Assembly (NCBI GenBank): GCA_900466875.1
Contig: UBNQ01000011.1
Coordinates: forward strand, 1-64,000
Origin: Hyphomicrobiales bacterium
GTDB taxonomy: Bacteria; Pseudomonadota; Alphaproteobacteria; Rhizobiales; Rhizobiaceae
Direction of reading: 5' to 3'
Length of the DNA stretch: 64,000 nucleotides
Shown piece after piece: positions 9,125 through 16,932 of the stretch (position 1 is the stretch's first letter; each line of letters starts with the position of its first letter). The position numbers were made by a program, and so were the translations under genes. The notes under the pieces were generated by a model. The model was not told the DNA's origin and did no database searches. It was given only the letters and a program-made list of their open reading frames with translations.

Positions 9125-9760
9125 ATGCTGATTGTCCATCACCTGAATAACAGCCGATCGCAACGCATTCTCTGGATGCTCGAAGAGCTTGGCCTCGATT
9201 ATGAGATCCGGCGCTATCGCCGGAACTCGGACATGTCTGCGCCCACTGAGCTGAAAGCCATTCATCCACTTGGGAAGTCGCCAATATTAGAGGATATGTG
9301 CGAGGAAGGTCGCCAAACCATTGTGGTCGAAACCGGAGCGCTCTGCGAGTATCTTGTCGGGCGGGCAGGTGGCCGGCTCGGTCCGGACGACGCGACCGAT
9401 CCTCTCCTGTATCGCCAATTCCTTCATTATGCCGAGGGCTCGGTGATGCCAGTCCTGTTTGCACTGCTGGTTGCGTCAAAGATCCCGATACTGGGCCGGA
9501 CTGCTGCGAAGCGTATTCAGCCCATGCTGGATACCCATCTCGACTTCATCGAGGAGCAGCTTGCTTTGCGGCCCTGGTTTGCAGGCGACCAGATCACTGC
9601 AGCAGACATCATGATGAGCTTTCCGCTCGAGGCAGCTCGCCGGCGAGGCCGGGAGGGTAATTCCCGACCAGCAACAACCGCGTGGCTGGACAGCATCCAT
9701 GCCCGGCTTGCCTATATCATTGCGCTCGAAAAGGGCGGTCCCTACGCCTTTGCTGCATAG
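9125..9760 (+). CDS. glutathione S-transferase family protein
   Basis: This 211-residue GST starts at ATG 9125 (MLIVHHLNNSRSQRILWMLEELGLDYEI), matching the family start; an upstream in-frame ATG at 9092 lies inside the previous gene. The N-terminal thioredoxin-fold domain (about 1-85) has HPLGKSPILED with the cis-Pro region, followed by an all-alpha domain with ITAADIMMSFPLE (N-capping box region). It probably shares the EcfG-type promoter at 8579 and would conjugate or reduce electrophiles with glutathione. The DedA gene follows 8 bases later. Confidence 0.88.
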   Translation: MLIVHHLNNSRSQRILWMLEELGLDYEIRRYRRNSDMSAPTELKAIHPLGKSPILEDMCEEGRQTIVVETGALCEYLVGRAGGRLGPDDATDPLLYRQFLHYAEGSVMPVLFALLVASKIPILGRTAAKRIQPMLDTHLDFIEEQLALRPWFAGDQITAADIMMSFPLEAARRRGREGNSRPATTAWLDSIHARLAYIIALEKGGPYAFAA

Positions 9761-9768
9761 GTGTCATC

Positions 9769-10371
9769 ATGGAAGCTTTCGTCCAGATGATGATGCAGCG
9801 CCTTGGCCCTCTCGGGATCGGCCTTCTTATGTTCCTCGAGAACGTCTTCCCGCCAATCCCTTCCGAGTTGATCATGCCTCTTGCGGGTTACCTGGCAACG
9901 CGCGGAGATATGAATATCCTCGTCGTGATCGCCGCCGGCAGTGTTGGCTCACTGCTCGGCACTCTTCCTTGGTATTATCTGGGGCGTCGTCTAGGCCATG
10001 ACGGAGTTCGCCGCCTGGCAGAAAAGCATGGCCGGTGGCTTACCATGTCGCCGTCGGATGTTGATGCTGCCTCTGATCGCTTCAAGCGGCACGGAAATTC
10101 CTCGGTCATGCTCGGACGGTTGATCCCCACAGTGCGGACATTGATCTCCGTTCCCGCGGGTGTCGCCAACATGCCGTTAGGGCAGTTTCTCCTCTTTTCC
10201 TCGATCGGCACGTTATTATGGACATCGGCCTTGGCTTTGGCAGGCTACCTGCTGGGACAGGCATACAGCGTGATCCAGGACTATGTGGATCCGGTTTCCA
10301 CCACCGTCCTTATTATTTTGCTGGGCTACTACATCTACCGGGTTGTTACCTTCAAAAAGGAGCGGACGTGA
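9769..10371 (+). CDS. DedA family membrane protein
   Basis: This 200-residue integral membrane protein starts at ATG 9769 (MEAFVQMMMQRLGPLGIGLLMFLENVFPPIPSELIMPLAGYLA). DedA/VTT features are the reentrant E-N-x-x-P-P-I-P-S-E motif and the G-R-L-I-P-x-x-R-T-L-I-S-V-P-A-G motif (about 123-138), with four or five hydrophobic segments. DedA proteins affect lipid-carrier recycling and membrane potential; the exact role here is unknown. Its stop overlaps the MgtC start (GTGA), so the two membrane proteins are coupled. Confidence 0.9.
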   Translation: MEAFVQMMMQRLGPLGIGLLMFLENVFPPIPSELIMPLAGYLATRGDMNILVVIAAGSVGSLLGTLPWYYLGRRLGHDGVRRLAEKHGRWLTMSPSDVDAASDRFKRHGNSSVMLGRLIPTVRTLISVPAGVANMPLGQFLLFSSIGTLLWTSALALAGYLLGQAYSVIQDYVDPVSTTVLIILLGYYIYRVVTFKKERT

Positions 10372-10829
10372 GCGAGTGGCTAGCGTCAATGGGCGTGGAA
10401 CTCAACATTGTCCCGCATCTGATCGCATTGCTCGTCGCCTACGCCCTTGCGCTACCGATCGCCTGGGATCGGGAGAGAAACGAGCGAAGCGCAGGTTTGC
10501 GCACTTTTCCTCTTGTCGCTATCGCCGCCTGCGGGTTCATTCAGGCCGCGGAAAGTGTCACCGTTGGAAATGCCGAGGCGACGGCCCGCATTGTCGAAGG
10601 CATTATCAATGGTGTCGGCTTTATCGGGGGTGGTGCCATTCTCGTTGGAAAGCTTGGAACACGAGGGACTGCGACTGCAGCGAGCATATGGGCGACGGGT
10701 GCAATCGGAACCGCGGTCGGGCTTGGAGCCTATGACACTGCCATCGTTCTCTCGATAGCGACGTTTGCCACTCTTCGGATCATGGCAAACTTCAAAGCAG
10801 CCAGAAACGAACCGGATGATGGTGGGTGA
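10368..10829 (+). CDS. MgtC/SapB family membrane protein
   Basis: This 153-residue MgtC-like protein starts at GTG 10368, overlapping the DedA stop by 4 bases and preceded by AAGGAGCG. It has four hydrophobic helices with family motifs LPIAWDRERNERSAGLRTFPLVAIAACG and GVGFIGGGAILVGKLGTRGTATAASIWATGAIGTAVGLG. It lacks the C-terminal soluble domain of virulence MgtC, as the shorter family members do. MgtC proteins are linked to magnesium limitation and membrane ATPase control; the role here is unknown. An ATG at 10389 is a second possible start. Confidence 0.88.
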   Translation: MSEWLASMGVELNIVPHLIALLVAYALALPIAWDRERNERSAGLRTFPLVAIAACGFIQAAESVTVGNAEATARIVEGIINGVGFIGGGAILVGKLGTRGTATAASIWATGAIGTAVGLGAYDTAIVLSIATFATLRIMANFKAARNEPDDGG

Positions 10830-10946
10830 TAGACAACAGCAAAGGTATGTTTCGGGAGCAAGAGATCGCCAGGCTCCGCTGAGCTGGCCACCCCCCGATA
10901 GCGTAATCATGATGTCGGGCAGACGTCGCTTCCTTGCAGGCTATTT

Positions 10947-11201
10947 CTATTGTTCGTCCTTTGACGGTATGCTGGTCGATCCAATCTGCACATGGCTCCG
11001 GCGCTCTTCGATATGGCGATCCAGCGCCGTGACAAGCCTATCGAGATTGTTATGCTCAACGTCGAACGCCCTGATCAAAAAGGCGGCCGCTTCTTCCCCC
11101 AAAGGGCTTTTGGGATCGACCGAGTTCTCAGCGCACCACTCCAAATGAGCGTCTCTGATTGTGTTGAGTTGGTCCACGTTAAAGATCGACGACGAATTCA
11201 T
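10947..11201 (-). CDS. small hypothetical protein
   Basis: This 84-residue acidic, helical protein beginning MNSSSIFNVDQLNTIRDAHLEWCAENSVDPKSPLG is not recognised. ATG 11201 follows GGGAGGAATG with a rather long spacer; an in-frame ATG 36 bases further upstream is possible. It has no signal peptide or membrane segment. It lies downstream of DUF1206 on the same strand with a 48-base gap and may be its operon partner. Confidence 0.55.
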   Translation of the reverse strand: MNSSSIFNVDQLNTIRDAHLEWCAENSVDPKSPLGEEAAAFLIRAFDVEHNNLDRLVTALDRHIEERRSHVQIGSTSIPSKDEQ

Positions 11202-11249
11202 AGTTTTATCATTCCTCCCAGGAACAGGATACCTCACAGCCGCTCCCGC

Positions 11250-12080
11250 CTAGCTGCGTATATTCAGGGGCAAGGCACGCTTCATATCATCGAGCTTTGG
11301 TCCTTCGACGGTTCGATACTTCGCGGCTATCAAATTGTAGATGCCGAACGCAGCCAGACCGACAGCCACGACGAGATACAGCGCGGAGCCGAACGGCAGT
11401 TCCCGCAGCCACTCCAGGGCATCGGCCATGCCTCCCGCTTGGTCTGGATCGACGCTGAAACCAGCGTAAGCAAACAACATTCCTGTGACAGAAAACACGA
11501 TGCCCCGAGCGATCAGGCCATACATGCAGATATAGGTAAGGAGGCCGCGCCGCTTCGGTAAATTGACGTATTTCTCGAATTTGCGCAAAACGCCTTTCAC
11601 CGTGGTGACGATGCCTCCCCCGATCAGGCCGACGCCGATCGCGATTGCGATATATGGTCCGAACGGCTGCGACATCACCCATTCGGCTAGCCCTTTTTCC
11701 CCTGATTCGCCGCTGCCGCCGCCTGCACTGGCCGCGTGTAAGAGGGCGTAGAAGGCAAGACCGGCATAAGTCACTGCGCTACCGAGGAGGGCGATCCGTA
11801 TAAACATGGCCTTCCCGCCGTTGCCCTGCCTATCGGCGTCTGCGATAGATTGAGCTAGCCGCCAAGCGACAAAGCCCAGAAGTCCAAGTCCTATCAGACC
11901 CACCCAAACGCGTCCTAACGGTTGCTGCAGCAGGGTAGATATCGCTGATTTTGTCTCTGGTTGTCCCCCGGCTATTCCTGAGAACAGCGCGAGTAATGCG
12001 ACCAAAAGAAATACAATGCCTCGCGCAGCGTAGCCCAACTTTGCCAGTAGCTCGAAACTTATCACGCTCGGCATGTTCAC
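11250..12080 (-). CDS. DUF1206 family membrane protein
   Basis: This 276-residue hydrophobic protein is built of three similar two-helix units, each opening with a K-x-G-Y-A-A-R-G-I-V-F-like motif: LAKLGYAARGIVFLLVALLALFSG near residue 10, a looser unit near 95-115, and LTYICMYGLIARGIVFSVTGMLFAYAG near 190. This threefold repeat is the DUF1206 signature. Function is unknown. A weak EcfG-like element (GCAAC-N16-CGTT, 12102-12126) lies upstream. It is read divergently from the small gene at 12251. Confidence 0.88.
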   Translation of the reverse strand: MNMPSVISFELLAKLGYAARGIVFLLVALLALFSGIAGGQPETKSAISTLLQQPLGRVWVGLIGLGLLGFVAWRLAQSIADADRQGNGGKAMFIRIALLGSAVTYAGLAFYALLHAASAGGGSGESGEKGLAEWVMSQPFGPYIAIAIGVGLIGGGIVTTVKGVLRKFEKYVNLPKRRGLLTYICMYGLIARGIVFSVTGMLFAYAGFSVDPDQAGGMADALEWLRELPFGSALYLVVAVGLAAFGIYNLIAAKYRTVEGPKLDDMKRALPLNIRS

Positions 12081-12101
12081 CTCCGGATTTTTCGAGGCAT
12101 T

Positions 12102-12126
12102 AACGCGCGAGGACCACCGTCGTTGC
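12102..12126 (-). promoter_or_regulatory. weak EcfG-like promoter candidate
   Basis: On the minus strand this reads GCAAC-N16-CGTT, one mismatch from consensus in the -35 element. It lies 22 bases upstream of the DUF1206 start. Confidence 0.3.
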
Positions 12127-12250
12127 CTGGTAGAGGCAATATCACTTTCCCGGCGGTTTCGTTTTCCTGCCTACCTCCAGCAGTGCAATCGATCATATTG
12201 ACCAACTGTCTCGACTAGAAGACACTCTTCGATTGTATGAGGAGGAACGA

Positions 12251-12553
12251 ATGGGTGAACAGGCTCGCTGGCGCCACATGCGGACCGCGCCGAGAGATGG
12301 CAGTCGGATACTGGTGACGATTTATCCCTCCGAGCAGGGACCAGGAGCTGTTGATCTGGCCTACTGGTCGAAGGGTGATCAATTCGGTGACGGCGGCTGG
12401 CGTTCTTCTGATTCCGCGCCTGGCTTGATCATCGAATATGCCGAGCCTGAATTGAAGTGCTGGATGCCGATGCCTGCCGCCGATGTTGATCGTATGACGC
12501 AACCTGCCTGGGAAGGCGGAAGAGACGAGGAACTTGACGGATCAGGAATTTAG
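12251..12553 (+). CDS. small hypothetical protein
   Basis: This 100-residue protein starts at ATG 12251 behind a strong GAGGAGGAACGA site. The sequence MGEQARWRHMRTAPRDGSRILVTIYPSEQ resembles the short W-x-x-M-x-T-A-P-R-D-G-T/S-x-I-L modules found in many rhizobial and phage small proteins, here followed by W-rich segments (DLAYWSKGDQFGDGGWR, LKCWMPMP). It is probably a cytosolic small domain of unknown function. Confidence 0.6.
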   Translation: MGEQARWRHMRTAPRDGSRILVTIYPSEQGPGAVDLAYWSKGDQFGDGGWRSSDSAPGLIIEYAEPELKCWMPMPAADVDRMTQPAWEGGRDEELDGSGI

Positions 12554-12590
12554 TTGGCTTCACCGCACCGAGTTGATGGCGAGTTGATGC

Positions 12591-13058
12591 TCAAACTACC
12601 CCTCCCGCGACAGCATCCAGACCTGGCATGGACACTTGCCCACTTTCCTCGCCATCCCAGTATTCGATCGATTTCGCCGAAACCTTGATAAGGACGATGC
12701 CAGCGGTGTCTACGCCCGCGGGAAACCAGCGGTCGAGCTCATTCAGCCAATGCTGCTCGAACTGTGATTTGTCACGTATCAAGCTTGCTTCGCCGTCTAT
12801 CGCCAGAAAAATGCCCGGCTTGCCGAGAAGACTGGGCGGCGCCGTAAACGTCAGCGAGACGCGCGCACTGTGATTGATATCGGCAACCTTCCTTGTATCC
12901 TCGTAGGAAAAGAACCAGGAGTCGCCGTCGTACTCGACGTCACCGTTATTGCTCATCGGGCGACTGGTAATCGTTCCGGAACCACCCGTCGTGTTGAGCA
13001 TGCAGAAGTCGATCTTCCGGAGCTGCTTTGAAAGCTCTTCCAAGGTCATAGCCGTCAT
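12591..13058 (-). CDS. pyridoxamine 5'-phosphate oxidase-fold stress protein
   Basis: This 155-residue split-barrel protein of the GSP26 family is related to the protein at 8629-9111: KIDFCMLNTTGGSGTITSRPMSNN, then DSWFFSYEDTRKVADINHSARVSLTF, and SIEYWDGEES near the C-terminus. ATG 13058 with GGAG 6 bases upstream is preferred over an upstream TTG (13070). Probable flavin binding and stress role are inferred from the family. No EcfG-type site was found directly upstream. Confidence 0.85.
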   Translation of the reverse strand: MTAMTLEELSKQLRKIDFCMLNTTGGSGTITSRPMSNNGDVEYDGDSWFFSYEDTRKVADINHSARVSLTFTAPPSLLGKPGIFLAIDGEASLIRDKSQFEQHWLNELDRWFPAGVDTAGIVLIKVSAKSIEYWDGEESGQVSMPGLDAVAGGVV

Positions 13059-13283
13059 CAGGTTCTCCAATACTGGTGCACCTTCAGAAAACCGCTATCG
13101 ACGCTATTGGTTTCTCATGTCCTCGAAATTATAGCTCGGCCCTGACCTCTCGCCGTCCTCCACTTCGTTATTTTCATCGGTAGTCCCGCCAATGACTGGC
13201 TCGACGCTGAGCGATAAAAGATACCAGCCGCCATCGGGCAAAGCATTTCAGCCCAATGCTCTCCCCGTTTCCAGCCTCTCGCA

Positions 13284-13308
13284 GGAACAAGCGCCGTGTT
13301 GTTTTGTT
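13284..13308 (+). promoter_or_regulatory. EcfG-type promoter candidate
   Basis: GGAAC (13284-13288), 16-base spacer, TGTT. It matches the looser RpoE2 pattern GGAAC-N18-TT. It lies about 110 bases upstream of the small gene at 13422. Confidence 0.45.
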
Positions 13309-13421
13309 GAGCTTTAGCGAAACTTTCCGCGCAGGCCTGTCTGCCAAAAAGTCCTGACGTTGAACCGTGATCCTGCTGGAAAAGCTGTATCTGATTGCGG
13401 CGGAAATAAGAGGAGACTGAG

Positions 13422-13631
13422 ATGAGCAATCCCGAAAATGATGCCAAGGGGCAATACGCGCCGTCCCAGGCTGATCGCAAGGCGAGCGGTGTTCATAGTG
13501 CCAAGCCGACTGTGGTGACCGGCTCGGAAGATGCTACCGTGAACCGCGATCCACCCGGCAAGAAGGCCGGAAAGGATTTCGATTTGAACTATGATCCCGC
13601 CACCTCTGACCAGGGCAAGTTCAGAGGCTGA
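13422..13631 (+). CDS. small hydrophilic hypothetical protein
   Basis: This 69-residue, highly charged, probably disordered protein (MSNPENDAKGQYAPSQADRK ... KAGKDFDLNYDPATSDQGKFRG) starts at ATG 13422 behind GAGGAGACTGAG. It has no Cys and no membrane segment. Its composition is like small stress-induced hydrophilic proteins. A likely EcfG-type promoter lies upstream and a terminator follows at 13640, so it appears to be a single-gene unit. Confidence 0.65.
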   Translation: MSNPENDAKGQYAPSQADRKASGVHSAKPTVVTGSEDATVNRDPPGKKAGKDFDLNYDPATSDQGKFRG

Positions 13632-13639
13632 TGCGGGCG

Positions 13640-13677
13640 GTCCGGCGTGCCCGATTTCCCGTCGGACCGTGCTTTTA
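13640..13677 (+). terminator. rho-independent terminator candidate
   Basis: GGTCCGGCG pairs with CGTCGGACC (one G-T pair) across a long loop, followed by GTGCTTTTAC. It begins 8 bases after the small gene at 13422-13631. Confidence 0.5.
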
Positions 13678-13697
13678 CAATTGACGAGGCCCCCTGA

Positions 13698-15992
13698 CTA
13701 AATATCGTTCGTATCCGCTACACGGATGCGAACAGGTATGGCTTTTGATGCGGGTGTTTTCGACATCTGGTCATGATGGTCGATTGAGTTCAGGACATTA
13801 CATTCGGGATAGTAGGCGCAGATCGTGCCGCGCGGCAGGTTATGCGATACTATTCGCAGCCCGGCCAGTTCTCGAAGCTTGCCGTCTTCGAAATCGCTGA
13901 CGAGCGAAACCAGTTGGCCTGGTTCAAGTCCCGCCTCATCAATATCTTCCGCGCATATCAGGACGACATCTCGCGTACCCTCAATTCCCCGGAAACGATC
14001 GGAATAACCGTAGATCGTCGTGTTGAACTGATCATTCGAACGCATTGTAAGCAACCGATACCGTCCCGAACGGTCTTCGAACGACAGCGCGTTCAGCCGA
14101 TCCGGTGTTGTGAAAACGGCCTTCTTCTCCTCGGTATTCCAGACCCGATCATGGGCGTCATTGCCTCGGTAGAAACCGCCCGGCTGAAACATGCGTTCAT
14201 TATAGTCCTTGAAGTCATTGGGGTAACTTGCCTCGATGAGATCACGGACGAGCCCGTAATCGGCGGTCCATTCGTCCCACTTGAGCCCGGGTTTGGCAAA
14301 AAGCGTTGCCTTGGCGATACCGGCCACGATTGCGAGCTCGCTTTTGAGATGTTCGGATGCCGGCGTCCGTTTTCCGGTCGAGCCGGAGATGTGCGAGAAA
14401 CTGTCTTCCGTCGTAACCGATTGAAGACCGGTCGCCTGGACGTCGCTTTCCAATCGCGACAGACAGGGCAGGATATAGGCCTGCTTGCCGGGGAACAGAT
14501 GGCTGCGGTTCAGCTTGGTCGAGACCATGACAGTCAGGTCCTGCTTTTCCCAGCTACACTCCATTTCCTCCTGTTCCGGGACCGCCCTCAAAAGGTTGCC
14601 GCCGAGACAGACGAAGGCCCTGACCTCGCCGGCGATCAGGTTTTTGACCGCATCCACGATCGTCATGCCATCTTCGGTCGGCGGGTCGAAATCGAAAAGC
14701 TGCTTCAGCCGGTCCATCGGAATCAGCTTCGTCTTCTCTGCCACGCCGACCGTTCTCTGCCCCTGGACATTCGAATGGCCGCGCACCGGGCAGCAGCCTG
14801 CGCCTTCGCGACCGATATTGCCGCGCAAAAGCAGCAGGTTAACCAGCATGGCGATGTTGAGTGCGCCTTGCGAATGCTGCGTCAGACCCATGCCGTAGAC
14901 GCCAATGACACGTTCGGAGCGAATATAGATTTCTCCGGCTCGGCGGATTGCCTGCTCGGACAATCCGCTTTCACGTGTGATATCTTTCCAGTCGGCATGC
15001 CTGACGCAGTCGATAAAGCGCCCGAACCCGGTTGTATGCTCCTGGATGAAATCGATATCCAGAACCCGCTTCGTGCCGGCAGTCACGGCGACGTCATCGG
15101 CCTCGACGACCGTCTTGCAAACCCCGAGGATCGCGGCGATATCGCCGCCCGCCTTCACCTGCAGATACTCATCGGAGATCGTCGTCTCGTGTCCGGTCAG
15201 CATGTCGAAAGGATTTTGCGGGTTGACGAAGGAGACCAAACCCTGTTCGACGACCGGATTGAAGGTGACGATGCTGGCGCCCCGCTTCTTGGCCTCCTGA
15301 AGCGGATGCAGGAAGCGGGGACTGTTGGAGCCCGGGTTCTGGCCGAAGAAAAAGAATGCGTCGGCTTTTTCGAGATCTTCCCACACGATTGTGCCGACGG
15401 GCGAGCCGATGACCTCGCTCAATCCTACCGATGTCGTCTCGTGGCACATGTTCGAGCTTTGAGGAAGGTTGTTGGTGCCGAAAGCCCTTGCAAACAGGGC
15501 ATAGAGATAGGCGGCTTCCAAACCTGCATGGCCTGAAGAATAGAATACGGCTGCGTTGGGCGTCAGCGATTTCAGCTTTGCGCCGATCTGCTCGAACGCC
15601 TCATCCCATGTAATCTCGACATAGCGGTCAGTGCCGGCGTCATAACGCATGGGATGTGTCAGGCGGCCGGTCATTTCCAGATCGTGGTCTTTCCATGCCC
15701 GCAGTTCCGCCACCGTGTGATCGTTCCAGAAATCCGGTGTACAACGGTCATTCGTCAGGTCCCACAACGTGGCCTTGGCACCGTTCTCGCAAAATTCGAA
15801 CGGATGGTAATTGACCGGCTTCGGCCAGGCGCAGGAGACGCACATGACGCCACCAGGTTTGTTCTGCTTGGAGAGCGCTTCGATTGCAGTCGGTGTCGGC
15901 CATGTCTCACCATAGATGCGTGCAATCGATTTGAGAGAGCCCCAGCCTCCCGCCGGACCTGCGGATTCCGGATTTGCTATGCGATCCGCCAT
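13698..15992 (-). CDS. FdhF/YdeP family molybdopterin oxidoreductase
   Basis: This 764-residue Mo-bisPGD enzyme of the YdeP branch carries CVSCAWPKP (C51, C54) near the N-terminus in place of the four-Cys cluster of formate dehydrogenases. The probable Mo ligand is C183 in SSNMCHETTSVGL. Cofactor-binding segments include FFFGQNPGSNSPRFLHPL, VYGMGLTQHSQG and GREGAGCCPVRGHSNVQGQRTVG. YdeP proteins are linked to acid resistance in E. coli; the substrate is unknown. ATG 15992 follows GGGAGAAGAGCTTC; a longer frame to 16061 would run into the perfect EcfG promoter at 16051-16075. No fdhD or partner subunit is adjacent. Confidence 0.9.
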   Translation of the reverse strand: MADRIANPESAGPAGGWGSLKSIARIYGETWPTPTAIEALSKQNKPGGVMCVSCAWPKPVNYHPFEFCENGAKATLWDLTNDRCTPDFWNDHTVAELRAWKDHDLEMTGRLTHPMRYDAGTDRYVEITWDEAFEQIGAKLKSLTPNAAVFYSSGHAGLEAAYLYALFARAFGTNNLPQSSNMCHETTSVGLSEVIGSPVGTIVWEDLEKADAFFFFGQNPGSNSPRFLHPLQEAKKRGASIVTFNPVVEQGLVSFVNPQNPFDMLTGHETTISDEYLQVKAGGDIAAILGVCKTVVEADDVAVTAGTKRVLDIDFIQEHTTGFGRFIDCVRHADWKDITRESGLSEQAIRRAGEIYIRSERVIGVYGMGLTQHSQGALNIAMLVNLLLLRGNIGREGAGCCPVRGHSNVQGQRTVGVAEKTKLIPMDRLKQLFDFDPPTEDGMTIVDAVKNLIAGEVRAFVCLGGNLLRAVPEQEEMECSWEKQDLTVMVSTKLNRSHLFPGKQAYILPCLSRLESDVQATGLQSVTTEDSFSHISGSTGKRTPASEHLKSELAIVAGIAKATLFAKPGLKWDEWTADYGLVRDLIEASYPNDFKDYNERMFQPGGFYRGNDAHDRVWNTEEKKAVFTTPDRLNALSFEDRSGRYRLLTMRSNDQFNTTIYGYSDRFRGIEGTRDVVLICAEDIDEAGLEPGQLVSLVSDFEDGKLRELAGLRIVSHNLPRGTICAYYPECNVLNSIDHHDQMSKTPASKAIPVRIRVADTNDI

Positions 15993-16050
15993 GAAGCTCT
16001 TCTCCCGATCGATTGTTCGCTGAAAGGTGGCCTGCGCGGCCACAGGGTGG

Positions 16051-16075
16051 AACGGGCGCACACATACATCGTTCC
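16051..16075 (-). promoter_or_regulatory. EcfG (RpoE2)-type promoter, perfect consensus
   Basis: On the minus strand this is GGAAC (16075-16071), 16-base spacer, CGTT (16054-16051). It lies about 58 bases upstream of the YdeP-family gene start at 15992. Confidence 0.8.
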
Positions 16076-16454
16076 GACGCAGATTTAGGAAGCAGCGAGT
16101 GTGCGATTATCTTTGCTAGACGGCGCTGTTGGCAGGCGACGGCTCTTATCTGCATCACCGACATTTTGTTGATGTTAGCGGCCATCTGTAAGCCGATATG
16201 AGGTCCGCTCTGGATCGTGACCTCGCGATATCCGGCGAACAACAGGATGTCGTTGTCATGGACTGCGCGCCGTATGCCAATTTTACCATGAGATCAACAT
16301 TTTATCGGACATAGTTGGAACCGGCGGCGATACTCGGTGACGCCGCCTCAATTACGTGATGAAAGATTTTCCAGCTCCGCCAACCTCAGAACTTGAGGTG
16401 ACTGTACCGCTTAGGTTTCGTCCTCCCACGGATCGTCAGGCTCGGCCATTTTGC
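16076..16454. other. non-coding stretch upstream of the ydeP-like gene
   Basis: These 379 bases lie between the EcfG-type promoter of the ydeP-like gene and the end of the DUF2934 gene. No credible gene, RNA or repeat was seen. A 12-codon minus-strand frame (16411-16449) just after the DUF2934 stop is considered only as a curiosity. Confidence 0.4.
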
Positions 16455-16586
16455 TTAAACCGGCCTCCATTCTTTGGTCGCCTGGCTCCAGTGCTCATGC
16501 TGCTGATCTTCCGGCTCACCGGCATGCTGCCAGAGCTCGTAAGCGCGATTGTTTATCCAGGTTTCGCGACCGTTTTGGTTTTCCAT
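16455..16586 (-). CDS. DUF2934 domain small protein
   Basis: This 43-residue protein begins MENQNGRETWINNRAYELWQ and continues HAGEPEDQQHEHWSQATKEW. It matches the DUF2934 pattern (R-A-Y-x-L-W-x-x-A-G-x-P-x-x-x-x-x-x-H-W-x-x-A), a small helical domain common in stress-regulated genes of rhizobia. ATG 16586 follows a strong GGGAGGACTAGAT, and a perfect EcfG promoter lies 36 bases further upstream. The protein ends soon after the motif, shorter than some homologues. Confidence 0.75.
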   Translation of the reverse strand: MENQNGRETWINNRAYELWQHAGEPEDQQHEHWSQATKEWRPV

Positions 16587-16622
16587 ATCTAGTCCTCCCA
16601 ATTGCGCTCGATTTCCGGCCAC

Positions 16623-16647
16623 AACGGAACGTAATTTCGCCGGTTCC
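16623..16647 (-). promoter_or_regulatory. EcfG (RpoE2)-type promoter, perfect consensus
   Basis: On the minus strand this is GGAAC (16647-16643), 16-base spacer, CGTT (16626-16623), placed to express the DUF2934 gene. It is divergent from the SDR promoter at 16714-16738, with the two -35 elements 66 bases apart. Confidence 0.8.
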
Positions 16648-16713
16648 GCCATGGCACCACACATGGGATCAACCGTACGGTGCCGTACAAAACGCTTCAT
16701 TCGGTGACGTACG

Positions 16714-16738
16714 GGAACTTCAGCCGAAAGGTTCCGTT
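16714..16738 (+). promoter_or_regulatory. EcfG (RpoE2)-type promoter, perfect consensus
   Basis: GGAAC (16714-16718), 16-base spacer, CGTT (16735-16738). The next plus-strand gene is the SDR at 16933, implying a leader of about 190 bases that holds a small ATGACG/CGTCAT hairpin near 16878-16900. Confidence 0.78.
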
Positions 16739-16932
16739 CCTGAATGCCTCCGACGACATGCAGGCTGCACTTCTTAGAAGAAGGCCGGCACCCGGTTTTG
16801 CTTTCAGTCTGTCTGCTTTTGAAGCTCTGAGCTTGCCGCCACGCTCAGAACCTGCCTCCCGCCTGCCGGTATATCCGATGACGGACGTTTTTCGTCGTCA
16901 TTTGTCCGGACGCGACCCAAAGGAAAACGACT

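Noticed and set aside
13842-15536. 564-codon plus-strand frame opposite the YdeP-like gene
   Set aside because: It is an antisense shadow of a strongly conserved enzyme gene, with no recognisable domain of its own.
16411-16449. 12-codon minus-strand frame (MAEPDDPWEDET) just after the DUF2934 gene
   Set aside because: A GGAGG lies 14 bases upstream inside the DUF2934 3' end, but the peptide is too short to support without conservation data.
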